In this document: piece by piece, positions 25,743 through 32,415 of the stretch
Position numbering within the stretch: position 1 is the stretch's first letter
Layout of the letters: each line of letters starts with the position of its first letter
Assembly: GCA_945830395.1 (NCBI GenBank)
Contig: CALZYE010000017.1
Coordinates: forward strand, 1-32,415
From: an uncultured Clostridia bacterium
Lineage (GTDB): Bacteria > Bacillota > Clostridia > Peptostreptococcales > Anaerovoracaceae
Reading direction: 5' to 3'
Length of the DNA stretch: 32,415 bases
Made by a program: the position numbers and the translations under genes
Notes under the pieces: model-generated
What the model saw: only the letters and a program-made list of their open reading frames with translations
The model's database searches: none
Told to the model about the DNA's origin: nothing

Positions 25743-27215
25743 TTATTTTATTCCGGCAATCGCTTTTGCCAATTCTTTCTTTTCGGAGATATTGCCTTGT
25801 CTTGCAATCATAATTCTCTGAGCCTGAGGTGAACCTGCACCGTGAAGAGATTCTGTTCTATATCCAACTGCAGAGGAACCAAGACATATATTTTCCAATA
25901 ACCTCAAGATTCTCATTCTGTCTTCCGTTGAACATGTAGGTGCTGCCGCAAAATATTTATTACATATATCACCTATGGTTTCCCCCTCTTTTCCTACAAC
26001 CGTATCGGATTTGAAATCCTTTTCAGATGGCATTGTAACCATCAGTCCTCCTGCAATATCCTCTGCAAGTCTTACAATTTCATAAGGATATCTGGTCACA
26101 TTCTGCTTACATACATTTGCAAGAAGAAGGTCAATCTGATAATTTCCCGCCTTGGTAGCATACCCTTCTGTGGAACATGCAATACCACAGCAATATAAAG
26201 TTTCATTCAGGTGAGTCATTTCAATTATCTTGTCTTTCACATGGGACGCCTTGGCTGCACCGTTATAGTCTGCTGCCAGTGCTGCCGCACCGATGATAAC
26301 ATCACCTACTCCAACTTTGCATCCACCGTAGCTCTGCCGATGATAACCTGCAAATCTTTCAACCATCATGCCTGCAAAATCATACTCTCCGCACAGGAAA
26401 ACTCTTTCATTAGGTACGAATACATCGTCGAATACTACGAGGGCTTCCTGTCCTCCAAACTGTTTGTTTCCAAGGTCCACATCGGCATTTTCTTCCATCT
26501 TTCTGGTATCACAGGACTGGCGACCGTAAATCATATATACGCCTTCTGCATCTGACTCAACGGCAAATGACACAGCATACGCCTTATCTTCTTCCTTCAT
26601 TGCAATGGTAGGCATAATCAAGTGTTCATGAGAGTTGATTGAGCCTGTCTGGTGACATTTTGCCCCTCTAACGATAATTCCATCCTCTCTGACTTCCTTT
26701 ATGCGCAGGAACAAATCAGGATCTTTCTGTTGATGTGGTGCCAGCGCTCTGTCTCCCTTAGGATCAGTCATGGCACCATCTACTACAAGATCGTTTTCCT
26801 GAATATATTTCAGGTATTTCACAAAGTTTTCGTGGTAATGTGTTCCATATTTTTCATCGATTTCAAAGGTTGTGGAGAATACCGCATTGAAAGCATCCAT
26901 TCCTACACATCTTTGAAAGCAGGACGCTGTTTTCTGTCCGCATAGTCTCTGCATTTTAACTTTCTTTTTCAGGTCCTCACTGCTCTGATGAAGGTGTGCA
27001 AATCTGTTAATTTTTTCTCCGGTGATACTGGATTTTGCAGTCATCAGATCCGCATACTCGGGATCCTGTGCCAAATCATATGTAACTGCAAGACAGTTTA
27101 TGGATGGTTTTATCATAGGATGATCCACCCAGTTTTCTATCTTTTCACCGAACATGTATACTCTTGTGTTTAATTTTCTTAGGCTTTCTATATATTCTGT
27201 TCCTGTCATCAACAT
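25743..27215 (-). CDS. abfD: 4-Hydroxybutyryl-CoA dehydratase / vinylacetyl-CoA isomerase
   Basis: AbfD dehydrates 4-hydroxybutyryl-CoA to crotonyl-CoA by a radical mechanism using FAD and an unusual [4Fe-4S] cluster, and isomerises vinylacetyl-CoA. The 490-residue length equals the C. aminobutyricum enzyme, and all four published cluster ligands are at identical positions: C99 and C103 (TASCFQRCVG), H292 and C299 (GYHRQSYGGCKVG). MTDPKGDRALAP, HQTGSINSHEH and YGRQSCDTRKMEE are further family hallmarks. The fold is that of the acyl-CoA dehydrogenase/HpaB group. The ATG has AGGGGGA upstream. It is the central enzyme of GABA fermentation and oxygen-sensitive, which fits a strict anaerobe. Confidence 0.98.
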   Translation of the reverse strand: MLMTGTEYIESLRKLNTRVYMFGEKIENWVDHPMIKPSINCLAVTYDLAQDPEYADLMTAKSSITGEKINRFAHLHQSSEDLKKKVKMQRLCGQKTASCFQRCVGMDAFNAVFSTTFEIDEKYGTHYHENFVKYLKYIQENDLVVDGAMTDPKGDRALAPHQQKDPDLFLRIKEVREDGIIVRGAKCHQTGSINSHEHLIMPTIAMKEEDKAYAVSFAVESDAEGVYMIYGRQSCDTRKMEENADVDLGNKQFGGQEALVVFDDVFVPNERVFLCGEYDFAGMMVERFAGYHRQSYGGCKVGVGDVIIGAAALAADYNGAAKASHVKDKIIEMTHLNETLYCCGIACSTEGYATKAGNYQIDLLLANVCKQNVTRYPYEIVRLAEDIAGGLMVTMPSEKDFKSDTVVGKEGETIGDICNKYFAAAPTCSTEDRMRILRLLENICLGSSAVGYRTESLHGAGSPQAQRIMIARQGNISEKKELAKAIAGIK

Positions 27216-27230
27216 AATATTTCCCCCTGC

Positions 27231-27500
27231 TTACTTAAGCAACTTCTTCGCCATATCCAAAAGGTCTTGGCTCACAGATGTATCCAATGTCACATCCTTC
27301 ACCTCCGGGATATTATCCATAATCATTCTTTTCACTACATTTTCCATCGTGTCCTGTGCTGAGGGACATGAGGCGCAGCTACCATTCAACTTTACATAGA
27401 CTACGCCGTCAATTATCCCGGTAAGCACGGCATTTCCATAGTGATTTGAAAGGCTCGGATTTATATTTTCGTCAATTATTTTCTGTATCCGTGCTTCCAT
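27231..27500 (-). CDS. NifU-like C-terminal-domain Fe-S carrier protein
   Basis: An 89-residue protein consisting of a single NifU C-terminal (Nfu) domain, with the cluster-binding C-x-x-C in LNGSCASCPSAQDTMENVV. Such proteins carry [4Fe-4S] clusters to apo-enzymes. I chose ATG 27500 with GAGGG upstream; a longer frame reaching back to 27599 overlaps the aminotransferase and adds a Lys-rich stretch with no family resemblance. It lies 15 bases upstream of the Fe-S dehydratase gene in the same operon, which suggests, by inference, that it helps mature AbfD. Confidence 0.88.
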   Translation of the reverse strand: MEARIQKIIDENINPSLSNHYGNAVLTGIIDGVVYVKLNGSCASCPSAQDTMENVVKRMIMDNIPEVKDVTLDTSVSQDLLDMAKKLLK

Positions 27501-27540
27501 TTTTTCCCTCAGCTTTCTTTTATATTTAAGGTTAAAAAAC

Positions 27541-28890
27541 TTAAACTGCTGCCGCAATCGCTTCTTCAAAGATTTCAAGACCTTTTTCCAGCTGTTCATC
27601 CGTTACGCACAGAGGGCAAAGGAATCTGATTACATTTCCTTTAGTGCCTGCCGCCTCCAGAAGAAGTCCTTTGTTTGTAGCGTAGTTGACAATCTTTCCT
27701 ACCACTTCACTGTCAGGTTCCTTTGAAGCCTTCGACTTAACAAATTCTATACCGAGCATTGATCCTACTCCTCTTACATCTCCGATCACAGGATATTTTT
27801 CTGCCCATTTATTCATCTTCTCAAAGCACTTATCTGAGATTTTTCTCGCTTTGGCAGGATAGTCTTCTTTCTCCATTATTTCAACCACCTTCAGCGCCGC
27901 CGCACATGCAAGAGCGTTGCCGCAGTATGTTCCTCCGATAGTTCCTGAAGTAACATTATCCATAATTTCAGCAGATGCAGTAACCGCCGATAACGGCAGC
28001 CCTCCTGCAATAGATTTAGCCGTTGTCATAATATCAGGAGCGCATCCTGCTTCTTTGAAGTACTCAGAGGCAAACATCCTGCCTGAGCGCCCCCAACCTG
28101 TCTGTACTTCATCTGTGATCATCATGATACCGTTATCGTCACAAATTTTTCTCACCGCCTTCACCCATTCAACAGGTGCAGGTATAAATCCGCCTTCACC
28201 CTGTACAGGCTCAAACACAATTGCCGCGGTGCTGTTCTTCGGTGATGCTTCCGTAAACACGGTTTCAAGTTTTTCGATATAATAATCAACAAGCTTTTCT
28301 TCTGACAAACCCTCCGGCGCTCTGTAGCAGTAAGGAAATTCAGCCCTGTAAACGCCGTCAGGGAAAGGGCCCATTCCAATGGCATATGCTTTATTTGCTG
28401 TCATCGCCATAGTCATTGCCGTTCTTCCGTGGAACGCTCCTGAAAATACGATTATATTCGGTCTTCCCGTGTAACTCTTCGCAATCTTTACTGCATTTTC
28501 ATTTGCTTCCGCACCGGAGTTGGCAAACATGGTTTTCTTCTTATTGCCTCTAACAGGAACTATTTCGTTCATCTTCTCCGCCATCTTGATATACGGCTCG
28601 TGAGTTACGATATTCATCATTGCGTGGAAATAGTTGTCAGCCTGCTCTTTCACCGCTTCAATAACCTCAGGCCTGCTGTATCCTATGTTTAGAACTCCTA
28701 CTCCGCCAATCCAGTCAAGGAAAATATTTCCGTCAACATCCTCGAACATCGCCCCTTCGCCGCGTTTAATGACACAGGGATAACCGCATTTTATTGCTCC
28801 CGGCATGTTTTCATCTCTGCGTTTGATTATTTCCGTTGCCTTTGGTCCCGGCAGGGATGTAGTAATTTTAGGTAGTGCGTTTCTTAACAT
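27541..28890 (-). CDS. gabT: 4-Aminobutyrate aminotransferase
   Basis: GabT transfers the amino group of GABA to 2-oxoglutarate, giving succinic semialdehyde and glutamate. The 449-residue class III PLP enzyme contains ANSGAEANENAVKIAK, FSGAFHGRT, FEPVQGEGGFIP, TDEVQTGWGRSG and the PLP Lys K292 in TTAKSIAGGLPLSAV. I chose ATG 28890 with GGAGG seven bases upstream over an ATG at 28902. It is the second gene of the operon, between the permease and the NifU-like gene. Related omega-aminotransferases (5-aminovalerate, beta-alanine) have similar motifs, but the 4-hydroxybutyrate genes beside it favour GABA. Confidence 0.94.
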   Translation of the reverse strand: MLRNALPKITTSLPGPKATEIIKRRDENMPGAIKCGYPCVIKRGEGAMFEDVDGNIFLDWIGGVGVLNIGYSRPEVIEAVKEQADNYFHAMMNIVTHEPYIKMAEKMNEIVPVRGNKKKTMFANSGAEANENAVKIAKSYTGRPNIIVFSGAFHGRTAMTMAMTANKAYAIGMGPFPDGVYRAEFPYCYRAPEGLSEEKLVDYYIEKLETVFTEASPKNSTAAIVFEPVQGEGGFIPAPVEWVKAVRKICDDNGIMMITDEVQTGWGRSGRMFASEYFKEAGCAPDIMTTAKSIAGGLPLSAVTASAEIMDNVTSGTIGGTYCGNALACAAALKVVEIMEKEDYPAKARKISDKCFEKMNKWAEKYPVIGDVRGVGSMLGIEFVKSKASKEPDSEVVGKIVNYATNKGLLLEAAGTKGNVIRFLCPLCVTDEQLEKGLEIFEEAIAAAV

Positions 28891-28940
28891 AACTTCCTCC
28901 ATTTCTTTTAAAAAACTGATTTAACTTTAAACATATTTTA

Positions 28941-30335
28941 TTATTCTTCTCTAAAGAGAAATTTCTCTCTTTCCTCTTCTGAAACATCTCTGTATTTGTT
29001 CTTGGCATATATCGCCAGGACTCCTCCAAACAGGAACCAACTTATTACAAATGCCCATTCAATAGGCGCAAGGGGACTTGGTCCCACAGGCAGATACAAA
29101 TATGCAAAGAATATGGATACCAATATCGCCATAAATCCTACAAATTTAGCGTTCTTAACCTTGTAAGGTCTTGTAAGTTCAGGTTGTTTTTGTCTCAGTA
29201 CTACAAAGGACAATGTTGCCATGAAGTAAACAAGTACAACTCCAAAGGAACTGGCATTTACAAACCATGTAAGCGCACCCTTTCCCAAAAGGCAAGAAAA
29301 TGTTGAAAGTGCTCCGCATAGCAGTACCGAATTTGACGGTGTATTGTACTTTGGGTGAACCTTAGCAAGAAATCCAGGAAGCATCTTTGCATTTGCAAGG
29401 GCATACAGTACTCTGGCGCCTCCATAGAGAAAACCGTTCCAGCTTGTTAATATTCCGCATACGGCTCCTATGATACATATTTTCCCCCATATAGCTGCGC
29501 CGAAGTTATATGCCATGGCATCTGCCACCGGAATCACGCCGTTCAGGCGAACAGAGGCGGGCGCCGATATACATGTTGCAAATATCATTGCCATATACCA
29601 TAACGCAGCTGCACAAATCGACAGAATTAAAATTTTAGGAATTTTCTTAAGCGGGACATCCATCTCACTGGCAGACTGTGGAATTACATCAAATCCTACG
29701 AACATTGCAGGAACCATAAGGAGAACAGCGGAAAATCCTTTAAAATTCGTAAATAGAGGCTTCGTATACTCAGGTTCACCCATAACAGCTCCACCTGTTA
29801 AAAATACCAGCCCCACGGCGATGAGTCCCCCTGTAGCTATAGTCTGAAATACCGCCGCCTGTTTTGCGCCTCTGTAGTTCAGGTATGTAATTATAACCGA
29901 TGCAATTATGGAAATACATGCAACTGAGGCATACACATCATCTCCCTTTATGGTCCACATTTTTCCGTACTTGGGAATCTCTATTACATAGTTGATTGCT
30001 GTGGAAAAGGCGGGACCTTCCCATGCCGCAACTCCAAGATATGCAAAAGCTGTAGCAAGTCCTGCAAGTACTGCAGGCCAATATCCCATCGCCTTGTATG
30101 AAAAAACTACGCTTCCTCCCGTATAAGGAATCGCCGGTGTCAATTCTGAATACACCAGTCCTACAAATACACATAAGACAGCACCGACTACATATGCTAT
30201 TATTGCTCCTAACATTCCTGCAGATGCTGCCCATTGTCCCGACAGCATAATCCATCCCCATCCTATCATTGTACCGAAAGCTAAAGTAAACACATCTTTA
30301 GTCCCGAATGATCTTTCTAATTTCTGCGTACTCAT
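28941..30335 (-). CDS. APC-family amino acid permease, probable GABA importer
   Basis: A 464-residue inner-membrane transporter with about 12 hydrophobic segments and the APC-family N-terminal motif (TLAFGTMIGWGWIMLSGQWA, where helix 1 is broken at Gly residues), followed by YSELTPAIPYTGGS. The C-terminal tail is charged (RDVSEEEREKFLFREE). I chose ATG 30335 with GAGGAG eight bases upstream over an earlier in-frame start at 30359. As first gene of the sigma-54-driven operon it most likely imports GABA, alone or in exchange; specificity is inferred only from context. Confidence 0.88.
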   Translation of the reverse strand: MSTQKLERSFGTKDVFTLAFGTMIGWGWIMLSGQWAASAGMLGAIIAYVVGAVLCVFVGLVYSELTPAIPYTGGSVVFSYKAMGYWPAVLAGLATAFAYLGVAAWEGPAFSTAINYVIEIPKYGKMWTIKGDDVYASVACISIIASVIITYLNYRGAKQAAVFQTIATGGLIAVGLVFLTGGAVMGEPEYTKPLFTNFKGFSAVLLMVPAMFVGFDVIPQSASEMDVPLKKIPKILILSICAAALWYMAMIFATCISAPASVRLNGVIPVADAMAYNFGAAIWGKICIIGAVCGILTSWNGFLYGGARVLYALANAKMLPGFLAKVHPKYNTPSNSVLLCGALSTFSCLLGKGALTWFVNASSFGVVLVYFMATLSFVVLRQKQPELTRPYKVKNAKFVGFMAILVSIFFAYLYLPVGPSPLAPIEWAFVISWFLFGGVLAIYAKNKYRDVSEEEREKFLFREE

Positions 30336-30423
30336 TATTTTCTCCTCATAAAATGTCATATAAGTCTATCCGGCAACCTATAAATAGTTTCAAGCTTGAA
30401 TTCAACTTTTGAAAATATATGGA

Positions 30424-30438
30424 GCAATTACCGTGCCA
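30424..30438 (-). promoter_or_regulatory. Consensus sigma-54 promoter of the GABA operon
   Basis: Read leftward the site is TGGCACGGTAATTGC, an exact match to the sigma-54 consensus TGGCAC-N5-TTGC with the invariant GG at -24 and GC at -12. Predicted transcription start is near 30412, leaving about a 75-base leader before the permease ATG at 30335. The divergent neighbour encodes a GAFTGA-containing sigma-54 activator, which supports the call. Confidence 0.9.
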
Positions 30439-30605
30439 ATTTTATTTTTGAAAATATTGTCATACGCATAAATACTGCAATTTACAGCTAAAAAAATTAT
30501 ATTCGCAATTCAATTTAAAATTCAATTCAGTGTGCTAAGTCAAATTATACTTAAATATGTCCATAACCTTAAAATATAAGTTCTTTTTAACTTACGCCTT
30601 TATGT

Positions 30606-30651
30606 CCTTGTATTTCCAAGGGTTTTACCGGTTTATCCGCGGCTTGGCAAG
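30606..30651. promoter_or_regulatory. Candidate upstream activator binding region
   Basis: CCTTG (30606-30610) and CAAGG (30617-30621) form an inverted repeat with a 6-base centre, and CTTGGCAAG (30643-30651) is a second CTTG/CAAG palindrome. They lie 170-215 bp upstream of the sigma-54 promoter, the usual distance for an enhancer. Elsewhere the 415-base gap (30360-30774) holds an AT-rich stretch with two copies of AATTCAATT (30507-30515, 30519-30527), and no gene. Binding by the divergent regulator is inferred. Confidence 0.4.
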
Positions 30652-30688
30652 TTAATTTTGAATTAAATTCCAAAATAAATATAATTAA

Positions 30689-30717
30689 TTGACATTTATG
30701 TCTTACTTGGTTATTAT
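30689..30717 (+). promoter_or_regulatory. Sigma-A promoter of the regulator gene
   Basis: A perfect TTGACA (30689-30694), a 17-base spacer and TATTAT (30712-30717) lie about 60 bases upstream of the regulator ATG. The regulator is thus likely made constitutively at some level, unlike its sigma-54-dependent target. Confidence 0.78.
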
Positions 30718-30774
30718 CTATCTATAACTAATAATAATTTCAAGGAAATAATAATTATAGACAGGAGGAGTACT

Positions 30775-32352
30775 ATGAAATCACGGAAACCCGACATATC
30801 AGGCGGATGTATAATAGCTGATAATATGGGAGAAATTGTTTTCATAAACGAGATTGCAAGACAGTTTTTACCCCTAAATCCTTCTGATAACATAACCTTG
30901 AGTGAAATAAAAAATTTTATACGGCACTACGACTACGACTGCATAAAAACTGAAAAACATGAAATATATTGGATTAACGATAATGAAGCAAATGACTTTA
31001 TATCCAGCATCTTGGAAAATTCCTTTGATGAAATTTTCGTGTGCGATAATCAGGGGCGTGCCATATACTGCAATAAGTCTTTTGAGAAACATTATGGAAA
31101 AACATGTGATGAAATTATCGGAAAAAGCATATTGACTTTTGCACAGGACGGTGTTGTTGACAGGAGTTTTCTTAGAGATGTTATAAATACAAAAAAACCG
31201 ATTACTTACGAACAGAAAACCGCAGCGGGAAAAACAATTCTAAACACCTCAACCCCCGTTTTAGATGGTGACGGAAACCTCATGTTCATTGTGGAAAACT
31301 GCCGCGATGTAACTGAAATAAACGAGCTTAAATCAAATCTATACGATGTACAGTCGCAGCTCATAGAAGCTAAAAGAAATCTCAATGATTCCACCGAATA
31401 TCTGGAAGGTCCCGAATTTGATAACCCACAGATGAAAGAAATAGATGATTTGGTGGCGAATATGGCGCCGAGGGATATCAACATTTTGATAACAGGGAAA
31501 TCCGGCACCGGAAAAACTCGGATTGCAAAGCAAATACACAACAGAAGTTCAAGAAGAAACAACCCTTTTGTTTCGATAAACTGTTCCACCATTCCCCTTA
31601 GCCTGATTGAGTCAGAGTTATTCGGTTATGAAAAAGGTGCTTTTACAGGCGCCTCCGACAAAGGAAAGATAGGTCTTGTAGAAAAAGCGGGCGGCGGCAC
31701 ATTATTTCTTGATGAAATAGGAGAAATACCCCTTTCCATGCAGGTTAAGCTTCTGGAACTGGTTCAGGAGCATACTTATATGCCTGTAGGCGCTACAAAA
31801 AATAAAAAAATCGATGTTCGCATTATCGCTGCCACAAATCAGGATCTCACCGATATGATTTCCGAGAAGAAATTCAGAGAGGACCTGTATTACAGACTTT
31901 CTGTTGTTAGAATCAATATTCCTTCTCTCTGCGAAAGACCGGAGGATGTAAATATTCTGCTGGAATACTATATGAACTATTTCAATAAAAAACACTCTCT
32001 TAAATCTCGCATGACACAGGAAAGCAAGAACATACTGCTGGGATACTCCTGGCCGGGAAATATAAGAGAGCTTGAACATCTTGTGGAATTTCTCGTCTTG
32101 AACAGTAACGGAAACACGATAGAAGTAAATGATTTGCCTGCCAATGTACACAATAAAAGTACGCTGAAAAATATACTTAAAAGCAATGCGGACGAAAACT
32201 CCATGACACTTCAGCAACTTATGGAAATGGAGGAAAAGCGTATAATAAGGCAGGCGCACAAGAAGTTCAAAAGTTCCTATGGTGTGGCGAAGCGGCTGGG
32301 AATATCTCAAAGTAAGGCATATCGTCTGATAATGAAACACTGCAAAGATTGA
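30775..32352 (+). CDS. PAS-containing sigma-54-dependent transcriptional activator
   Basis: A 525-residue bacterial enhancer-binding protein. The N-terminus (1-75) looks like a degenerate PAS-type sensor, followed by a clearer PAS domain (about 78-185) and a coiled coil (about 185-210). The AAA+ domain has Walker A GKSGTGKT at 241-248, the sigma-54 contact loop GAFTGA at 288-293, Walker B with D313-E314 ([10 protein letters not shown]) and [10 protein letters not shown] at 426. A Fis-like HTH ends the chain (about 490-525, [20 protein letters not shown]). No phospho-receiver domain is present, so it probably senses a small ligand such as GABA or an intermediate through PAS. GGAGGAG precedes the ATG. 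It is divergent from the GABA operon, which is its likely target. Positions 32353-32415 after it hold no feature I can support. Confidence 0.94.
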   Translation: MKSRKPDISGGCIIADNMGEIVFINEIARQFLPLNPSDNITLSEIKNFIRHYDYDCIKTEKHEIYWINDNEANDFISSILENSFDEIFVCDNQGRAIYCNKSFEKHYGKTCDEIIGKSILTFAQDGVVDRSFLRDVINTKKPITYEQKTAAGKTILNTSTPVLDGDGNLMFIVENCRDVTEINELKSNLYDVQSQLIEAKRNLNDSTEYLEGPEFDNPQMKEIDDLVANMAPRDINILITGKSGTGKTRIAKQIHNRSSRRNNPFVSINCSTIPLSLIESELFGYEKGAFTGASDKGKIGLVEKAGGGTLFLDEIGEIPLSMQVKLLELVQEHTYMPVGATKNKKIDVRIIAATNQDLTDMISEKKFREDLYYRLSVVRINIPSLCERPEDVNILLEYYMNYFNKKHSLKSRMTQESKNILLGYSWPGNIRELEHLVEFLVLNSNGNTIEVNDLPANVHNKSTLKNILKSNADENSMTLQQLMEMEEKRIIRQAHKKFKSSYGVAKRLGISQSKAYRLIMKHCKD

Positions 32353-32415
32353 GACTATAAAGAGCCTGTGAAAAAATCTCTGTAAATTAAACAATACAAA
32401 GGTCTTCTATGATAA

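Noticed and set aside
27501-27599. Longer N-terminus for the NifU-like protein
   Set aside because: It overlaps the end of gabT and adds a Lys/Arg-rich stretch with no resemblance to the family; the ATG at 27500 has a GAGGG site and gives the usual domain length.
30645-30664. A possible rightward sigma-54 promoter (TGGCAAGTTAATTTTGAA) for the regulator
   Set aside because: It lacks the invariant GC at -12, while a near-perfect sigma-A promoter (30689-30717) is present closer to the gene.
31702-32394. 230-codon open frame opposite the AAA+ domain of the regulator
   Set aside because: It mirrors a clear GAFTGA activator and shows no protein family features; long antisense frames are common here.
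1-32415. CRISPR arrays, insertion sequences, prophage or tRNA genes
   Set aside because: No regularly spaced repeats, transposase-like proteins, phage genes or cloverleaf-forming stretches were found by reading the intergenic regions.

Overview
The window comes from a low-to-moderate GC, Gram-positive, anaerobic member of the Clostridia. The evidence is the neighbourhood spoVB/yabM-like, mfd, pth, prs, glmU with purR and spoVG, the RqcP and HU genes, a glycine riboswitch, strong AGGAGG ribosome binding sites and Firmicutes-type promoters. A complete 4-aminobutyrate (GABA) fermentation set close to that of Clostridium aminobutyricum points to the Anaerovoracaceae / Family XIII group. That placement is an inference from gene content.

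Layout. Positions 1-260 hold two leftward rRNA-type promoters and a structured leader whose transcribed gene lies off the left edge. Positions 313-11205 are a leftward housekeeping block: murC, a GlmU acetyltransferase-only protein, prs, pth, mfd, a methylthioadenosine/S-adenosylhomocysteine deaminase, a MOP-superfamily flippase, HU and rqcP. purR and spoVG (11349-12587) run the other way, followed by a NiaR-type NAD repressor. Leftward pyruvate kinase and a prolyl-tRNA editing protein follow, then a rightward BFD-type [2Fe-2S] protein.

Positions 15688-22870 are a glycine cleavage region. It has a promoter, a tandem glycine riboswitch with an overlapping terminator, gcvT, gcvH, gcvPA, gcvPB, a lipoate-protein ligase that can charge GcvH, and dihydrolipoyl dehydrogenase. 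A bidirectional terminator separates it from the next region.

Positions 22992-30335 are a leftward seven-gene GABA operon: amino acid permease, GABA aminotransferase, NifU-like protein, 4-hydroxybutyryl-CoA dehydratase, an unrecognised Cys-rich 103-residue protein, 4-hydroxybutyrate CoA-transferase and 4-hydroxybutyrate dehydrogenase. Together they take GABA through succinic semialdehyde, 4-hydroxybutyrate and its CoA ester to crotonyl-CoA. A consensus sigma-54 promoter (30424-30438) lies upstream of the permease, and a divergent PAS-AAA+-HTH sigma-54 activator (30775-32352) probably drives it.

The most interesting points are the apparent sigma-54 control of GABA fermentation, the unknown CGGC/CxxCC protein and NifU-like partner inside that operon, and an orphan GlmU acetyltransferase half sitting where purR-spoVG and the uridylyltransferase half would be expected.
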